Source: Chitinophagaceae bacterium
GTDB taxonomy: Bacteria > Bacteroidota > Bacteroidia > Chitinophagales > Chitinophagaceae
Direction of reading: 5' to 3'
DNA: 16,732 nucleotides
Assembly: GCA_947472635.1 (NCBI GenBank)
Contig: CANJDY010000018.1
Coordinates: 1 to 16,732, forward strand
Shown: positions 1 to 7,152 of the stretch, in pieces
Layout of the letters: each line of letters begins with the position of its first letter
Position numbering within the stretch: position 1 is the stretch's first letter
Notes under the pieces: generated by a model
The model's input: only the letters and a program-made list of their open reading frames with translations
Told to the model about the DNA's origin: nothing
Databases searched by the model: none
Program-made: the position numbers and the translations under genes

Positions 1-581
1 CTGATTTCGGGTAGGGATTGTTTACCTATTGGTTGTGCGCCCTCGTTGGTAGGATCCCAAACAACCAAACTGATTTCATGTATGGGACTACTGTTTAAAA
101 ATCGAGCAATTTCAAACTGAAAATGATCATACCCACCTTTGTGCTCTCCGACAAATTTACCATCCACCCAAAGCTTGGTATCATAGTCAACTGCTTCAAA
201 ATGCAATAAGAGTTGCTTGCCAGTCCAATTCGGTGGAACAGTAAAAGACCGCCTATAATGCAATTGCTGGTTTCCTCTAACCGTTTCTTTAATTCCTGAA
301 AGTGCCGATTCTACACAAAAAGGAACGAGAATTTTTCTATTATATAGTTTTGTAGGTTGATCAGTAATTTCAGTAGAAATAGCAAAATCCCAAAGACCAT
401 TGAGGCTCAGCCAGTCTTTTCGAACCATTTGAGGTCTTGGATATTCTTGCCAAACATTTTCTGGGGTAACAGCTGCAGCCCATTTTGTCATAATGTTACC
501 TGCCACAGGATTCCAATCCTGTGCTCTTACAATATTAGGCTGAATTCCTAAAAATAATATGACTAGAAAAATTGCTTTCAT
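1..581 (-). CDS. Glycoside hydrolase family 2 protein, N-terminal part only
   Basis: This gene runs off the left edge. Its ATG is at 581-579 and 193 codons are visible, so the catalytic barrel is missing. Residues 1-20 form a signal peptide (MKAIFLVILF start, ...VRA before Q21), so the product is exported. Residues about 45-190 look like the GH2 sugar-binding jelly roll: YPRPQMVRKDW followed by LNGLWDF (60-66), the strand ILVPFCVESALSG (84-96), YRRSFTVP (109-116), then LWVDGKFVGEHKGGYDHF (137-154) and VVWDPTN. This family cleaves beta-glycosides such as beta-galactosides, beta-glucuronides or beta-mannosides; specificity depends on the part not seen. It starts 33 bp after the stop of the preceding gene with no terminator between them, so it is probably co-transcribed. 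It belongs to a different GH2 branch from the copy at the right end. Confidence 0.88.
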   Translation of the reverse strand, partial: MKAIFLVILFLGIQPNIVRAQDWNPVAGNIMTKWAAAVTPENVWQEYPRPQMVRKDWLSLNGLWDFAISTEITDQPTKLYNRKILVPFCVESALSGIKETVRGNQQLHYRRSFTVPPNWTGKQLLLHFEAVDYDTKLWVDGKFVGEHKGGYDHFQFEIARFLNSSPIHEISLVVWDPTNEGAQPIGKQSLPEI

Positions 582-614
582 TTCTTTTAAAACTGTTACA
601 CTTTAAATGAGTTA

Positions 615-2297
615 TTATTTTTTTACTGCATCAATATTTCCTTCAAAAAATGGCCACCTGTCAAAACCCCTATTGACTGGTTTGTTATTGATACTTGTAA
701 TCACCCAACGGTCTTTTGGTGCATCTAAATCATACTCAATGAGATTGCCATTTGGATGTTTAAACTGCTTGAATAAAATACTAGTATCGGGATTATTCAA
801 TACAACTTTTCCTATAGCCTCCTTAGCTGATGGAGCTCTTACAATCACGAGTAACCCTAATTCTTTTTTAGAAAAAATACATAGAAAAATGCTGTCAGAG
901 ATATTGAACAGCTGCCATTCATTTAAAATAAGGACTGATTTTTTCCCTTCAGGGATATGCACCATTCCTTTTGTACAAGCAAAATCTTCATACAAACCAG
1001 TATTATTCCATTTCATAAAGTCTGGGCCAGGTCCAAACATATGAAATGTTTGATTTAGCTGTCGCGCATTGTCCTCTAAAAACAATACGGTTGGCTTAGC
1101 CATGATCAATGAAAACCTTCCTTGGTTGGCACCACCAGCAGTTAGTAAGAAGGTTTTATCCCCCGAACAAATTTCTGGGCAAGAATTATATCCATGACCC
1201 ATTTTAACAAAATAAGCATTCGGTTTATTTAATGTCCACTCCATAACCTTATCCGATGGACGGTAAGGCAACATAGAAGGCCAAAGTGCATGATGCTTAC
1301 CATGGGTAATGTCTAAAGCAAGAGAATCGTTGTAAAAACTAGCCCAAACCATTAGCATAACTGAATGGTAATCTGAATAGATAGATTTGCTAAATGAATC
1401 CTTGAATCGTCTTCTATAAGGTGGAAAATGCTTAAACTGAAAGCTACTTAATGCATATTGCCAGTTGATATTATCTAAAATTTTAGTAGCATACTCTTTC
1501 ACTTCTCCAGTAGCAAAAGCATTCAAATTTAATAAGGAAGAATACGTATAGCCTAGATAAGGATCCGAATTGAACTCATAAATTCCATACGTATAAATTT
1601 CTTTTAAATATTTTAGTAAACCTTCCCCTACCCCATTAGCAAGATTGTTGTATTTAGCTAATTGGGTACCATTATTCCAGCGCCACTGGTTTTTTAAATA
1701 ACGTGAACTTTCAGCCATCAGAATATGATTTTCTGAATCTTGAAAACCTAGGCGTGGAACATTTTTTGTAAATCCAGCACCTTCAATAGTAAGGATATTT
1801 TCTACCAAATGATGTTTTGTTGCAGGATAAAGTAAATCAGGACGATCGTTGAATAAATACAGTAATGGAGTAAAGGCCATATCATTAAAATCATATCCGC
1901 CTCTCGGATTAAGTAGCCAACGAGTACCGTTATTACCGGTAGACTTTTGTAGAAGAAGGTATTGATTGATTTCATCAATACGCTTACCTGCCAACAAACA
2001 ACTAATGACAGTCCTAGGATTTTTCAAATCAATTTTTTCTCCGTCAACCCAATCTTCCACCTTACCCCTTGACCAGTATTGAATGATTTCTTGTTGTAAT
2101 TTAGAAATGGCATTGAAATGAATCGAACGTTTTACAGGAACTTCTATATTACCCTTTGGAAGTTGAACTCCTAATTTTCTACTAGCACATCCAAAAAAAA
2201 CAATTGAAGGCAATAAAATAATCGTTAACACAATAACAATAAACTTTCTTTGCTTATGAAATGGCTTTGGGTGAGATGCAGTAAATAGAGAGTACAT
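615..2297 (-). CDS. Uncharacterised predicted lipoprotein, possible alpha-toroid polysaccharide lyase
   Basis: The 560-residue product is not one I can assign to a named family. A basic N-terminus (KPFHKQRK) leads into a hydrophobic stretch (19-36) ending FFGC at C37, an imperfect lipobox, so it is probably a lipoprotein. Residues about 60-330 are rich in aromatic and helical segments, including GGYDFNDMAFTPLLYLF (133-149), DSENHILMAESSRYL (187-201), DPYLGYTYSSLLNL (245-258) and YSDYHSVMLMVW (307-318). This looks like a helical toroid. The rest (about 350-555) looks beta-rich, with a conserved-looking HALWPSMLPYRPSD at 336-349. That two-part layout resembles heparinase II/III, PL8 and other toroid lyases, and N190, H191, Y307, Y310 and H311 could serve as catalytic residues, but this is inference. 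It starts 2 bp after the GH88 stop, which fits a lyase feeding GH88, and ends in tandem TAA TAA. A toroid glycoside hydrolase is an alternative. Confidence 0.8.
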   Translation of the reverse strand: MYSLFTASHPKPFHKQRKFIVIVLTIILLPSIVFFGCASRKLGVQLPKGNIEVPVKRSIHFNAISKLQQEIIQYWSRGKVEDWVDGEKIDLKNPRTVISCLLAGKRIDEINQYLLLQKSTGNNGTRWLLNPRGGYDFNDMAFTPLLYLFNDRPDLLYPATKHHLVENILTIEGAGFTKNVPRLGFQDSENHILMAESSRYLKNQWRWNNGTQLAKYNNLANGVGEGLLKYLKEIYTYGIYEFNSDPYLGYTYSSLLNLNAFATGEVKEYATKILDNINWQYALSSFQFKHFPPYRRRFKDSFSKSIYSDYHSVMLMVWASFYNDSLALDITHGKHHALWPSMLPYRPSDKVMEWTLNKPNAYFVKMGHGYNSCPEICSGDKTFLLTAGGANQGRFSLIMAKPTVLFLEDNARQLNQTFHMFGPGPDFMKWNNTGLYEDFACTKGMVHIPEGKKSVLILNEWQLFNISDSIFLCIFSKKELGLLVIVRAPSAKEAIGKVVLNNPDTSILFKQFKHPNGNLIEYDLDAPKDRWVITSINNKPVNRGFDRWPFFEGNIDAVKK

Positions 2298-2299
2298 AG

Positions 2300-3529
2300 T
2301 TATTTAATTTTATTTTCTGCCTGTACTATTTTTTTTAGTCTTACCAATGCTTCTATATAATAATAATCTGCATAAATGATTGGTATATCCACCTCACTAT
2401 TTTTAGGTTTATTACCGGTAGAATGAAGTAGGAAAGCATCATTTTCTGATCCACTTAAATAGGCAGGAGAAGAAAGTGACCTCAGTATTTTTTCAGCAGT
2501 TTTGCGGTAGAACCTTTTTTCTTCAATATTTTTTTCCAATTCCGAAAGCTCTAAAAGAGCCGAGGCTACTACTGCTGCAGCCGATGCATCTCTTGGTGCA
2601 TTGGGTATTGCTAAGTCATCAAAATCCCAGAAGGGAACATAATCCTTTGGAAGACGTTGTAAATAGGCAGTAGCTAAAGCCTTGGCTGTTGCCAGATATT
2701 TTTTATCCTTCGTTTGCCTATAGCACATCGTAAATCCATAAATACCCCATGCCTGGCCTCTTGCCCAAAGGGAGCTATCATTGTATCCCTGGTGCGTAAA
2801 TTTACGAATAGATTTACCGGTAATGTCATCATACACCAATACATGATAAACAGTAGCGGAAGAACTGATATGATTTTTTTGAGTAACGTTGGCATGAGAA
2901 ATAGCCATTTTTTGAAATGTTGTATTCGATGAATTATTGGAAGCTAGAAACAATAATTCCAGGTTCATCATATTGTCAATAATCGTATTATGAGGTGCAT
3001 ACAATTTATCTTTTACTTGATATGGCCAAGATAAAATAGTGCCTACTTTATCATTAAAAAGGTGAGCAAGTGAATCGGAGGCTGACATTAATATTTTTTT
3101 ATAACGATAATTTCTAGTCAGGCGATACCCGTTACCAAAACTACAGTTAAATATAAATCCTATATCGTGGCTCTTCGCAGGTTGTTCCAAGATTGGTAAT
3201 ATTTCTTCTGTAAATTTCTCTGCTTCCAGTTTTATTTTTTCATTTCCGGTCCCTTCATAAACATACCAAAGAATTCCTGCCCAAAATCCACTTGTCCATC
3301 CACCTGCAGATTTTGCATTCCAATGTTTTTCTCCTGATAATATTGTTCTTGGCGACTTTTTATAGGAAGCGAGATTTTCAATGGTAGCAAGGGTTTTTGA
3401 CGCACAATATTCAATTGATTGTTGAACATCTCGTAGAGACCAGGGGACATACATTGAATCTTTCTCCTGAGCAGAAATCTTTGTTGCAACAAAAAATAAA
3501 CTTAGTATGGACAGAATAACGATTTTCAT
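2300..3529 (-). CDS. GH88 unsaturated glucuronyl (uronyl) hydrolase
   Basis: GH88 enzymes release the 4,5-unsaturated uronic acid that polysaccharide lyases leave at the non-reducing end of oligosaccharides, by hydrating the double bond. The 409-residue product has a signal peptide (1-20, ending ISA before Q21), so it acts outside the cytoplasm. The (alpha/alpha)6 barrel shows GGWTSGFWAGILWY (76-89), SHDIGFIF (120-127), IIDNMMNLELLF (183-194), SSLWARGQAWGIYGF (252-266), PFWDFD (299-304) and APRDASAAAV (311-320). D122 and D185 match in context and spacing the two essential aspartates of characterised unsaturated glucuronyl hydrolases. Length is normal and no key residue is missing. It starts 1 bp after the enolase-family gene and ends 2 bp before the next, so it sits firmly inside the operon. 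GH105 is the main alternative, but the DIGF and DNMMN motifs favour GH88. Its presence implies a lyase in the same pathway. Confidence 0.92.
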   Translation of the reverse strand: MKIVILSILSLFFVATKISAQEKDSMYVPWSLRDVQQSIEYCASKTLATIENLASYKKSPRTILSGEKHWNAKSAGGWTSGFWAGILWYVYEGTGNEKIKLEAEKFTEEILPILEQPAKSHDIGFIFNCSFGNGYRLTRNYRYKKILMSASDSLAHLFNDKVGTILSWPYQVKDKLYAPHNTIIDNMMNLELLFLASNNSSNTTFQKMAISHANVTQKNHISSSATVYHVLVYDDITGKSIRKFTHQGYNDSSLWARGQAWGIYGFTMCYRQTKDKKYLATAKALATAYLQRLPKDYVPFWDFDDLAIPNAPRDASAAAVVASALLELSELEKNIEEKRFYRKTAEKILRSLSSPAYLSGSENDAFLLHSTGNKPKNSEVDIPIIYADYYYIEALVRLKKIVQAENKIK

Positions 3530-3530
3530 T

Positions 3531-4766
3531 TTAAAATATTTGAACGATCTTGTTGGCGAGCTTTTTTAATTTTGCTTCATCCATTTGAATTCCAAAACCA
3601 GGATATAAAGTAGTAATAACAACTTTTCCTTCACTGTTTAAATTAGTTGATTGTTGCTTAACACATTGCTGAAAAATATTCGATTCTTGTGGTTTTTCCA
3701 GCGCTTCCACCCAGGATGCGCCTAACCCTATGGCGAGTTGTTGCCAAAAAGTACAGGCAGGTCCAACGAAACTACTATCGCCAATCATTAAGCCTCTATT
3801 ACTTTTTTTAATTTTCTTACCAAGCTCAATGACTTCCGTAAAAGTTCCCATGGTATCTGGATGAATATTAAAATACCTACCCATTTCAGGAGAAAAAGAT
3901 TGTAAAGCTTTATAAGCAGGACGCATCGGATAATCAGGAATTAAAGCTAAGTTACCCACCTTAGCTTGTAGTTCAATCCATTGCTGTGTAGACAAAGAAG
4001 CGGGATCTTCCATTGCATCGAGACCAGCAACATGCAAATCATTCATTATTGCCGCCAACTCATCGATTGATTTCCAATTTTTGTACCCTCTATTTGCATC
4101 AGCTGTTAAAAATGTAGATTGGCCAAAAAACTTTCGTAAAGATTTGATTAAAGGAAGATCGATTTCATTGATTCCGAATAATTTCAACTTTACATGGCTC
4201 GTTAATTTTTGATCCTGGGCAATGGCTGCCTGAACGAGCGCTTTTTTGACATCCTTTTCAAGGATACAAAAAAGACCTGGAACAGGTTCCCTATTATGAA
4301 GCCCCCACAACTCAATTGTTGGTTGATTGGCTAATTTACCCAATAAATCATACAAGCCCATTAAGGCTGGTTCGCTCATTTTATGCTCCCATTGGCCTGA
4401 TAGAAACTTGTTATGACAATACTTAATTGCATTGCCGATAGACATACCCTTTATGTCATTAAAAAAAAGCCCCCAAGCTTGGATGTCAAAATCAAGGTTA
4501 TTTTTATTTGCTAAAGCCTCAGCCCAACCTGTCTGTTGGCCAGATTGAATTTTTACAAAAACATGCTGTCGGTTTTCCCAAGTGCCATGACTAAAATTCC
4601 TTTCCTTAGAAACATTGATCAAATAGAGTGATATTGAATCGACGGTTTGCGTGGAATCACTCAAATACTGGCAAAAGCCATTTTTTGAAAGGGCAGAAAG
4701 TAACAATACTCCCATTGACCCTACAAATTGGCCTCGTTTTATAGTCATGTTATCTAAGAAATCCAT
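3531..4766 (-). CDS. Exported enolase-superfamily protein (mandelate racemase / muconate lactonising enzyme type)
   Basis: Enolase-superfamily enzymes abstract the proton next to a carboxylate, giving acid-sugar dehydration, epimerisation or cycloisomerisation. Numbered from the ATG at 4766, metal ligands are readable as D223 (LTADANRGY), E253 (DAMEDP) and D278 (LIPDYP), and the KxK acid/base pair as K193 and K195 (VKLKLF). Near the sixth barrel strand, where muconate-lactonising relatives carry a second catalytic lysine, the sequence reads FNIHPDTMGT, with H302 at about that place. A basic plus hydrophobic N-terminus (IKRGQFVGSMGVLLLSAL) suggests export, unusual for this superfamily. The reading frame opens at 4799, but ATG 4766, 4 bp after the previous stop and preceded by an A-rich run, is preferred; ATG 4748 (MTIKRGQF) is also plausible. 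The next gene starts 1 bp downstream. Substrate is unknown; a uronate or aldonate from the glycan is a reasonable guess. Confidence 0.85.
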   Translation of the reverse strand: MDFLDNMTIKRGQFVGSMGVLLLSALSKNGFCQYLSDSTQTVDSISLYLINVSKERNFSHGTWENRQHVFVKIQSGQQTGWAEALANKNNLDFDIQAWGLFFNDIKGMSIGNAIKYCHNKFLSGQWEHKMSEPALMGLYDLLGKLANQPTIELWGLHNREPVPGLFCILEKDVKKALVQAAIAQDQKLTSHVKLKLFGINEIDLPLIKSLRKFFGQSTFLTADANRGYKNWKSIDELAAIMNDLHVAGLDAMEDPASLSTQQWIELQAKVGNLALIPDYPMRPAYKALQSFSPEMGRYFNIHPDTMGTFTEVIELGKKIKKSNRGLMIGDSSFVGPACTFWQQLAIGLGASWVEALEKPQESNIFQQCVKQQSTNLNSEGKVVITTLYPGFGIQMDEAKLKKLANKIVQIF

Positions 4767-4770
4767 ATTA

Positions 4771-6150
4771 TTATTTTTTACCAACATGAGTTGTTCCATA
4801 TGGAAAACGTTGTGTGCGGCTCAACATAGAATTTGCCAAATCGCTGTTTGTGAATCTTTCTACTTTTGGATCCCAATGTAAAATGCCTGGCACTTTCATT
4901 GCGATATGAGTAATCAGGCAAACCGTACAGGCCCTGTGACCAATTTCAATAGGTGATATGGGTTGCTTTCCACTTTGAATACAGTCCACCCAATTACTGT
5001 GTTGCTCATCAATTTTATATAAATGAATTTCGTTTTCTCCTATTACTGAAGTAAGGATTTTAGGATCGCTTGCATCTAATGGTTTGCTCCGATCATCCGT
5101 TACAATTGGATCACTATCTGTTACTCTTTCGTTTCCACGTGATACAAAAATCCAGCCTTCCGTTCCTTCATAACGAATACCATTTGGATATACCGCACTT
5201 GTATACATGGTTATACCATTTGCATATTCAGCTTTGGCCATAAAATCTCCATGAACATCATAAATTCCCGAATGGGGAAATTCTGCTGTGGCTTGCACTG
5301 AAATTGGTCCAGTATATTCTGTGTCCATTCCCCAGGCTGCAGAATCGTAATGGTGTTGCCCCCAACCTGTAATCATACCTGCACCAAATTGCTCGCGACG
5401 CATCCAACCTGGTCGATCAAATGCTTTTTGCGAATGCACCCCTATTTCGTTGTAGGGCACATGTGGCGTGGAGCCTAACCACATATCGTAATTAAAACTT
5501 TTAGGAACCGGCATTTCTCCTACCACAGGTCCAGATGGATCTGCAGAAATTCCTACTTTAACGGTATGTAATTTTCCTATTCTTCCATTGCGCACTAATT
5601 CAGCAGCAACTCGAAACTGCGGGTAGCCCCTTTGTTGTGTTCCAACTTGTAAAATAACACCAGACTTTTGTACTAGATTACTCAAAGCACGGCCTTCTGC
5701 AATCGTTAAAGAAGTTGGTTTTTGCAAATAGATATGCTTACCTGCTATTGCAGCATCCATAGCTGCTCTAGCATGCCAATGGTCTGGAGTACTAATTACT
5801 ACTGCATCAATATCTTTGTTTAATAATAATTCTCTATAATCGTCGTACATTTTCGGGTCAACATAATTGTCTTGCCCTGTTTGTTTTTTGTACATTTCTA
5901 CAACTCTTTTCTTGGCCGACTCTAATCGGTTTCTATCCAAATCACAAACAGCCATTACCCTTACAGCATCTTGTTTAATAACAAAGGGCATATCGTGTTT
6001 ACGGCCTATTCTACCACAACCGATATGGCCAATATTAATTTTATTGCTAGGTGCATTTTTACCAAAAACAGATGAAGGTACAATGGTAGGCATGAAAATA
6101 GCTCCTGCTGCACCGGTTAACGTTTGTTGTAAAAATTTACGTCTTTTCAT
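4771..6150 (-). CDS. Tat-exported Gfo/Idh/MocA family oxidoreductase with QKP in place of EKP
   Basis: This 459-residue protein belongs to the NAD(P)-dependent sugar oxidoreductase family that includes glucose-fructose oxidoreductase and inositol dehydrogenase. It begins MKRRKFLQQTLTGAAGA, a Tat signal, consistent with folding around its nucleotide before export. The Rossmann part shows INIGHIGCGRIGR (38-50) with GCGRIG as the dinucleotide loop, AVCDLDRNR (67-75) and DAVVISTPDHWHARAA (115-130). The usual EKP catalytic-lysine motif reads YLQKPTSLT (141-149), with K144 kept and Glu replaced by Gln. GWGQHHYDSAAW (262-273) is the conserved substrate-side His/Asp segment. It follows the DUF6807 gene after 70 bp, and the enolase-family gene starts 4 bp after its stop. 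Likely role: oxidising or reducing a hydroxyl of a sugar or glycoside outside the cytoplasm. A hydrolytic redox mechanism as in GH109 relatives cannot be excluded. Confidence 0.9.
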   Translation of the reverse strand: MKRRKFLQQTLTGAAGAIFMPTIVPSSVFGKNAPSNKINIGHIGCGRIGRKHDMPFVIKQDAVRVMAVCDLDRNRLESAKKRVVEMYKKQTGQDNYVDPKMYDDYRELLLNKDIDAVVISTPDHWHARAAMDAAIAGKHIYLQKPTSLTIAEGRALSNLVQKSGVILQVGTQQRGYPQFRVAAELVRNGRIGKLHTVKVGISADPSGPVVGEMPVPKSFNYDMWLGSTPHVPYNEIGVHSQKAFDRPGWMRREQFGAGMITGWGQHHYDSAAWGMDTEYTGPISVQATAEFPHSGIYDVHGDFMAKAEYANGITMYTSAVYPNGIRYEGTEGWIFVSRGNERVTDSDPIVTDDRSKPLDASDPKILTSVIGENEIHLYKIDEQHSNWVDCIQSGKQPISPIEIGHRACTVCLITHIAMKVPGILHWDPKVERFTNSDLANSMLSRTQRFPYGTTHVGKK

Positions 6151-6220
6151 TTTTTGTAAAATTTATTTATTATAAATAAGTAACTGCCAAAATATTACAA
6201 TGAGTACCCAATAAAACAAG

Positions 6221-7120
6221 TTATTTTTCTACGGCATATTTTGCAAATGCTTCAGCAATCTTTGCTGTATCAGTATTACCGCTATGAATGATTACTCTGT
6301 ATTTCAAATGCACTAGCTCTCCTTTTTTTAAAAACGTATTTTTATCATCGGCTGGAAAATACATGGGCGTTGGAGAAAAAAATCCATAGTCGCGTGTAAA
6401 CCAGGGTGATGGATACCAATTATTAGAAGGATGTTGCATAATGGCCATTCCTTCTATCTTATTACCTCTTTTACCAAAACAATCAATCCATGGAGAAGGC
6501 TTTCCAAAAGTTGCTTTTTCACCTTGCGCACCATCTGCATCAATCATGGTTCCGCCATTTTCAACACAGAGTGAGGCATCCATTCTTCCTGAAAAAAACG
6601 AATGGTTGGTTTTTTCAATCGTTACATCAGTTAACATTTCTAATCGAACTTCAAAGTCAATTTGAAATTGGTCTTTAGATGGTGCAGTAATAGTGATTTT
6701 TCTAAAATCTTGTATAGGTGACTCTGCACCCGGACGCTTCCATATACAATCATTTTCAATAACAACTCTTGGCCCATTATTTTCAACAATTGCTTCACGA
6801 ACCGAAACAATCCTACCTCTCTCCATTTCTTTATTCCAATAGTCACCACCATTGAGCTTGTCGCAACCTAAAAACAAAGAACTATGATGCGGCCAAACGC
6901 CATTTCTCATTGAAGTTACACCAGAACCAGAAGGCGCATTCACTGGAAAGAAAAATGGATATTTTTCATTCTCAGAAAATATATAACTCGTAAAAAACAT
7001 TTTATTAATGGTAACATCAATTTTATCGCCAATTTTTACGGCTTTAATCATAGGTTGGCTCAAGCCTATGATTGATAAAAATTGAACAAACAGTATTGTC
7101 ATTAGAATACCCTTTTTCAT
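6221..7120 (-). CDS. DUF6807 (PmoA-like) family protein, exported
   Basis: The 299-residue product matches what I know as the DUF6807 or 'PmoA family' of secreted proteins found beside Gfo/Idh/MocA oxidoreductases in Bacteroidota and Planctomycetota. The PmoA name does not imply methane oxidation. A signal peptide covers residues 1-21 (...IIGLSQ). Recognisable segments are a first beta-rich part with MRNGVWPHHSSLFLGCDKLN (71-90) and GGDYW (91-95), a central KITITAPSKDQFQIDFEVRL (141-160), then GRMDAS (178-183), KPSPWIDCFGK (207-217) and HPSNNWYPSPWFTRDYGFF (230-248). Histidines H78 and H79, D88 and D94, and the Trp-rich loops could line a sugar-binding or catalytic cleft; this is inference, and no activity is assigned. 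It lies between the two Tat oxidoreductase genes, 32 bp after one and 70 bp before the other, suggesting all three work on the same substrate. Confidence 0.85.
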   Translation of the reverse strand: MKKGILMTILFVQFLSIIGLSQPMIKAVKIGDKIDVTINKMFFTSYIFSENEKYPFFFPVNAPSGSGVTSMRNGVWPHHSSLFLGCDKLNGGDYWNKEMERGRIVSVREAIVENNGPRVVIENDCIWKRPGAESPIQDFRKITITAPSKDQFQIDFEVRLEMLTDVTIEKTNHSFFSGRMDASLCVENGGTMIDADGAQGEKATFGKPSPWIDCFGKRGNKIEGMAIMQHPSNNWYPSPWFTRDYGFFSPTPMYFPADDKNTFLKKGELVHLKYRVIIHSGNTDTAKIAEAFAKYAVEK

Positions 7121-7152
7121 TTGTACTTTATATGTTTAATTTGAAATTGTAT

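Noticed and set aside
607..1044. 145-codon open frame on the plus strand
   Set aside because: It is antisense to the 560-residue protein gene, has no recognisable domain, and runs against the uniform minus-strand operon.
6163..6179. Perfect 7-bp inverted repeat TTATTTA-TTA-TAAATAA before the second oxidoreductase gene
   Set aside because: It is AT-only with a 3-base loop in an AT-rich gap and no GC stem, so it is neither a credible terminator nor a distinctive operator.
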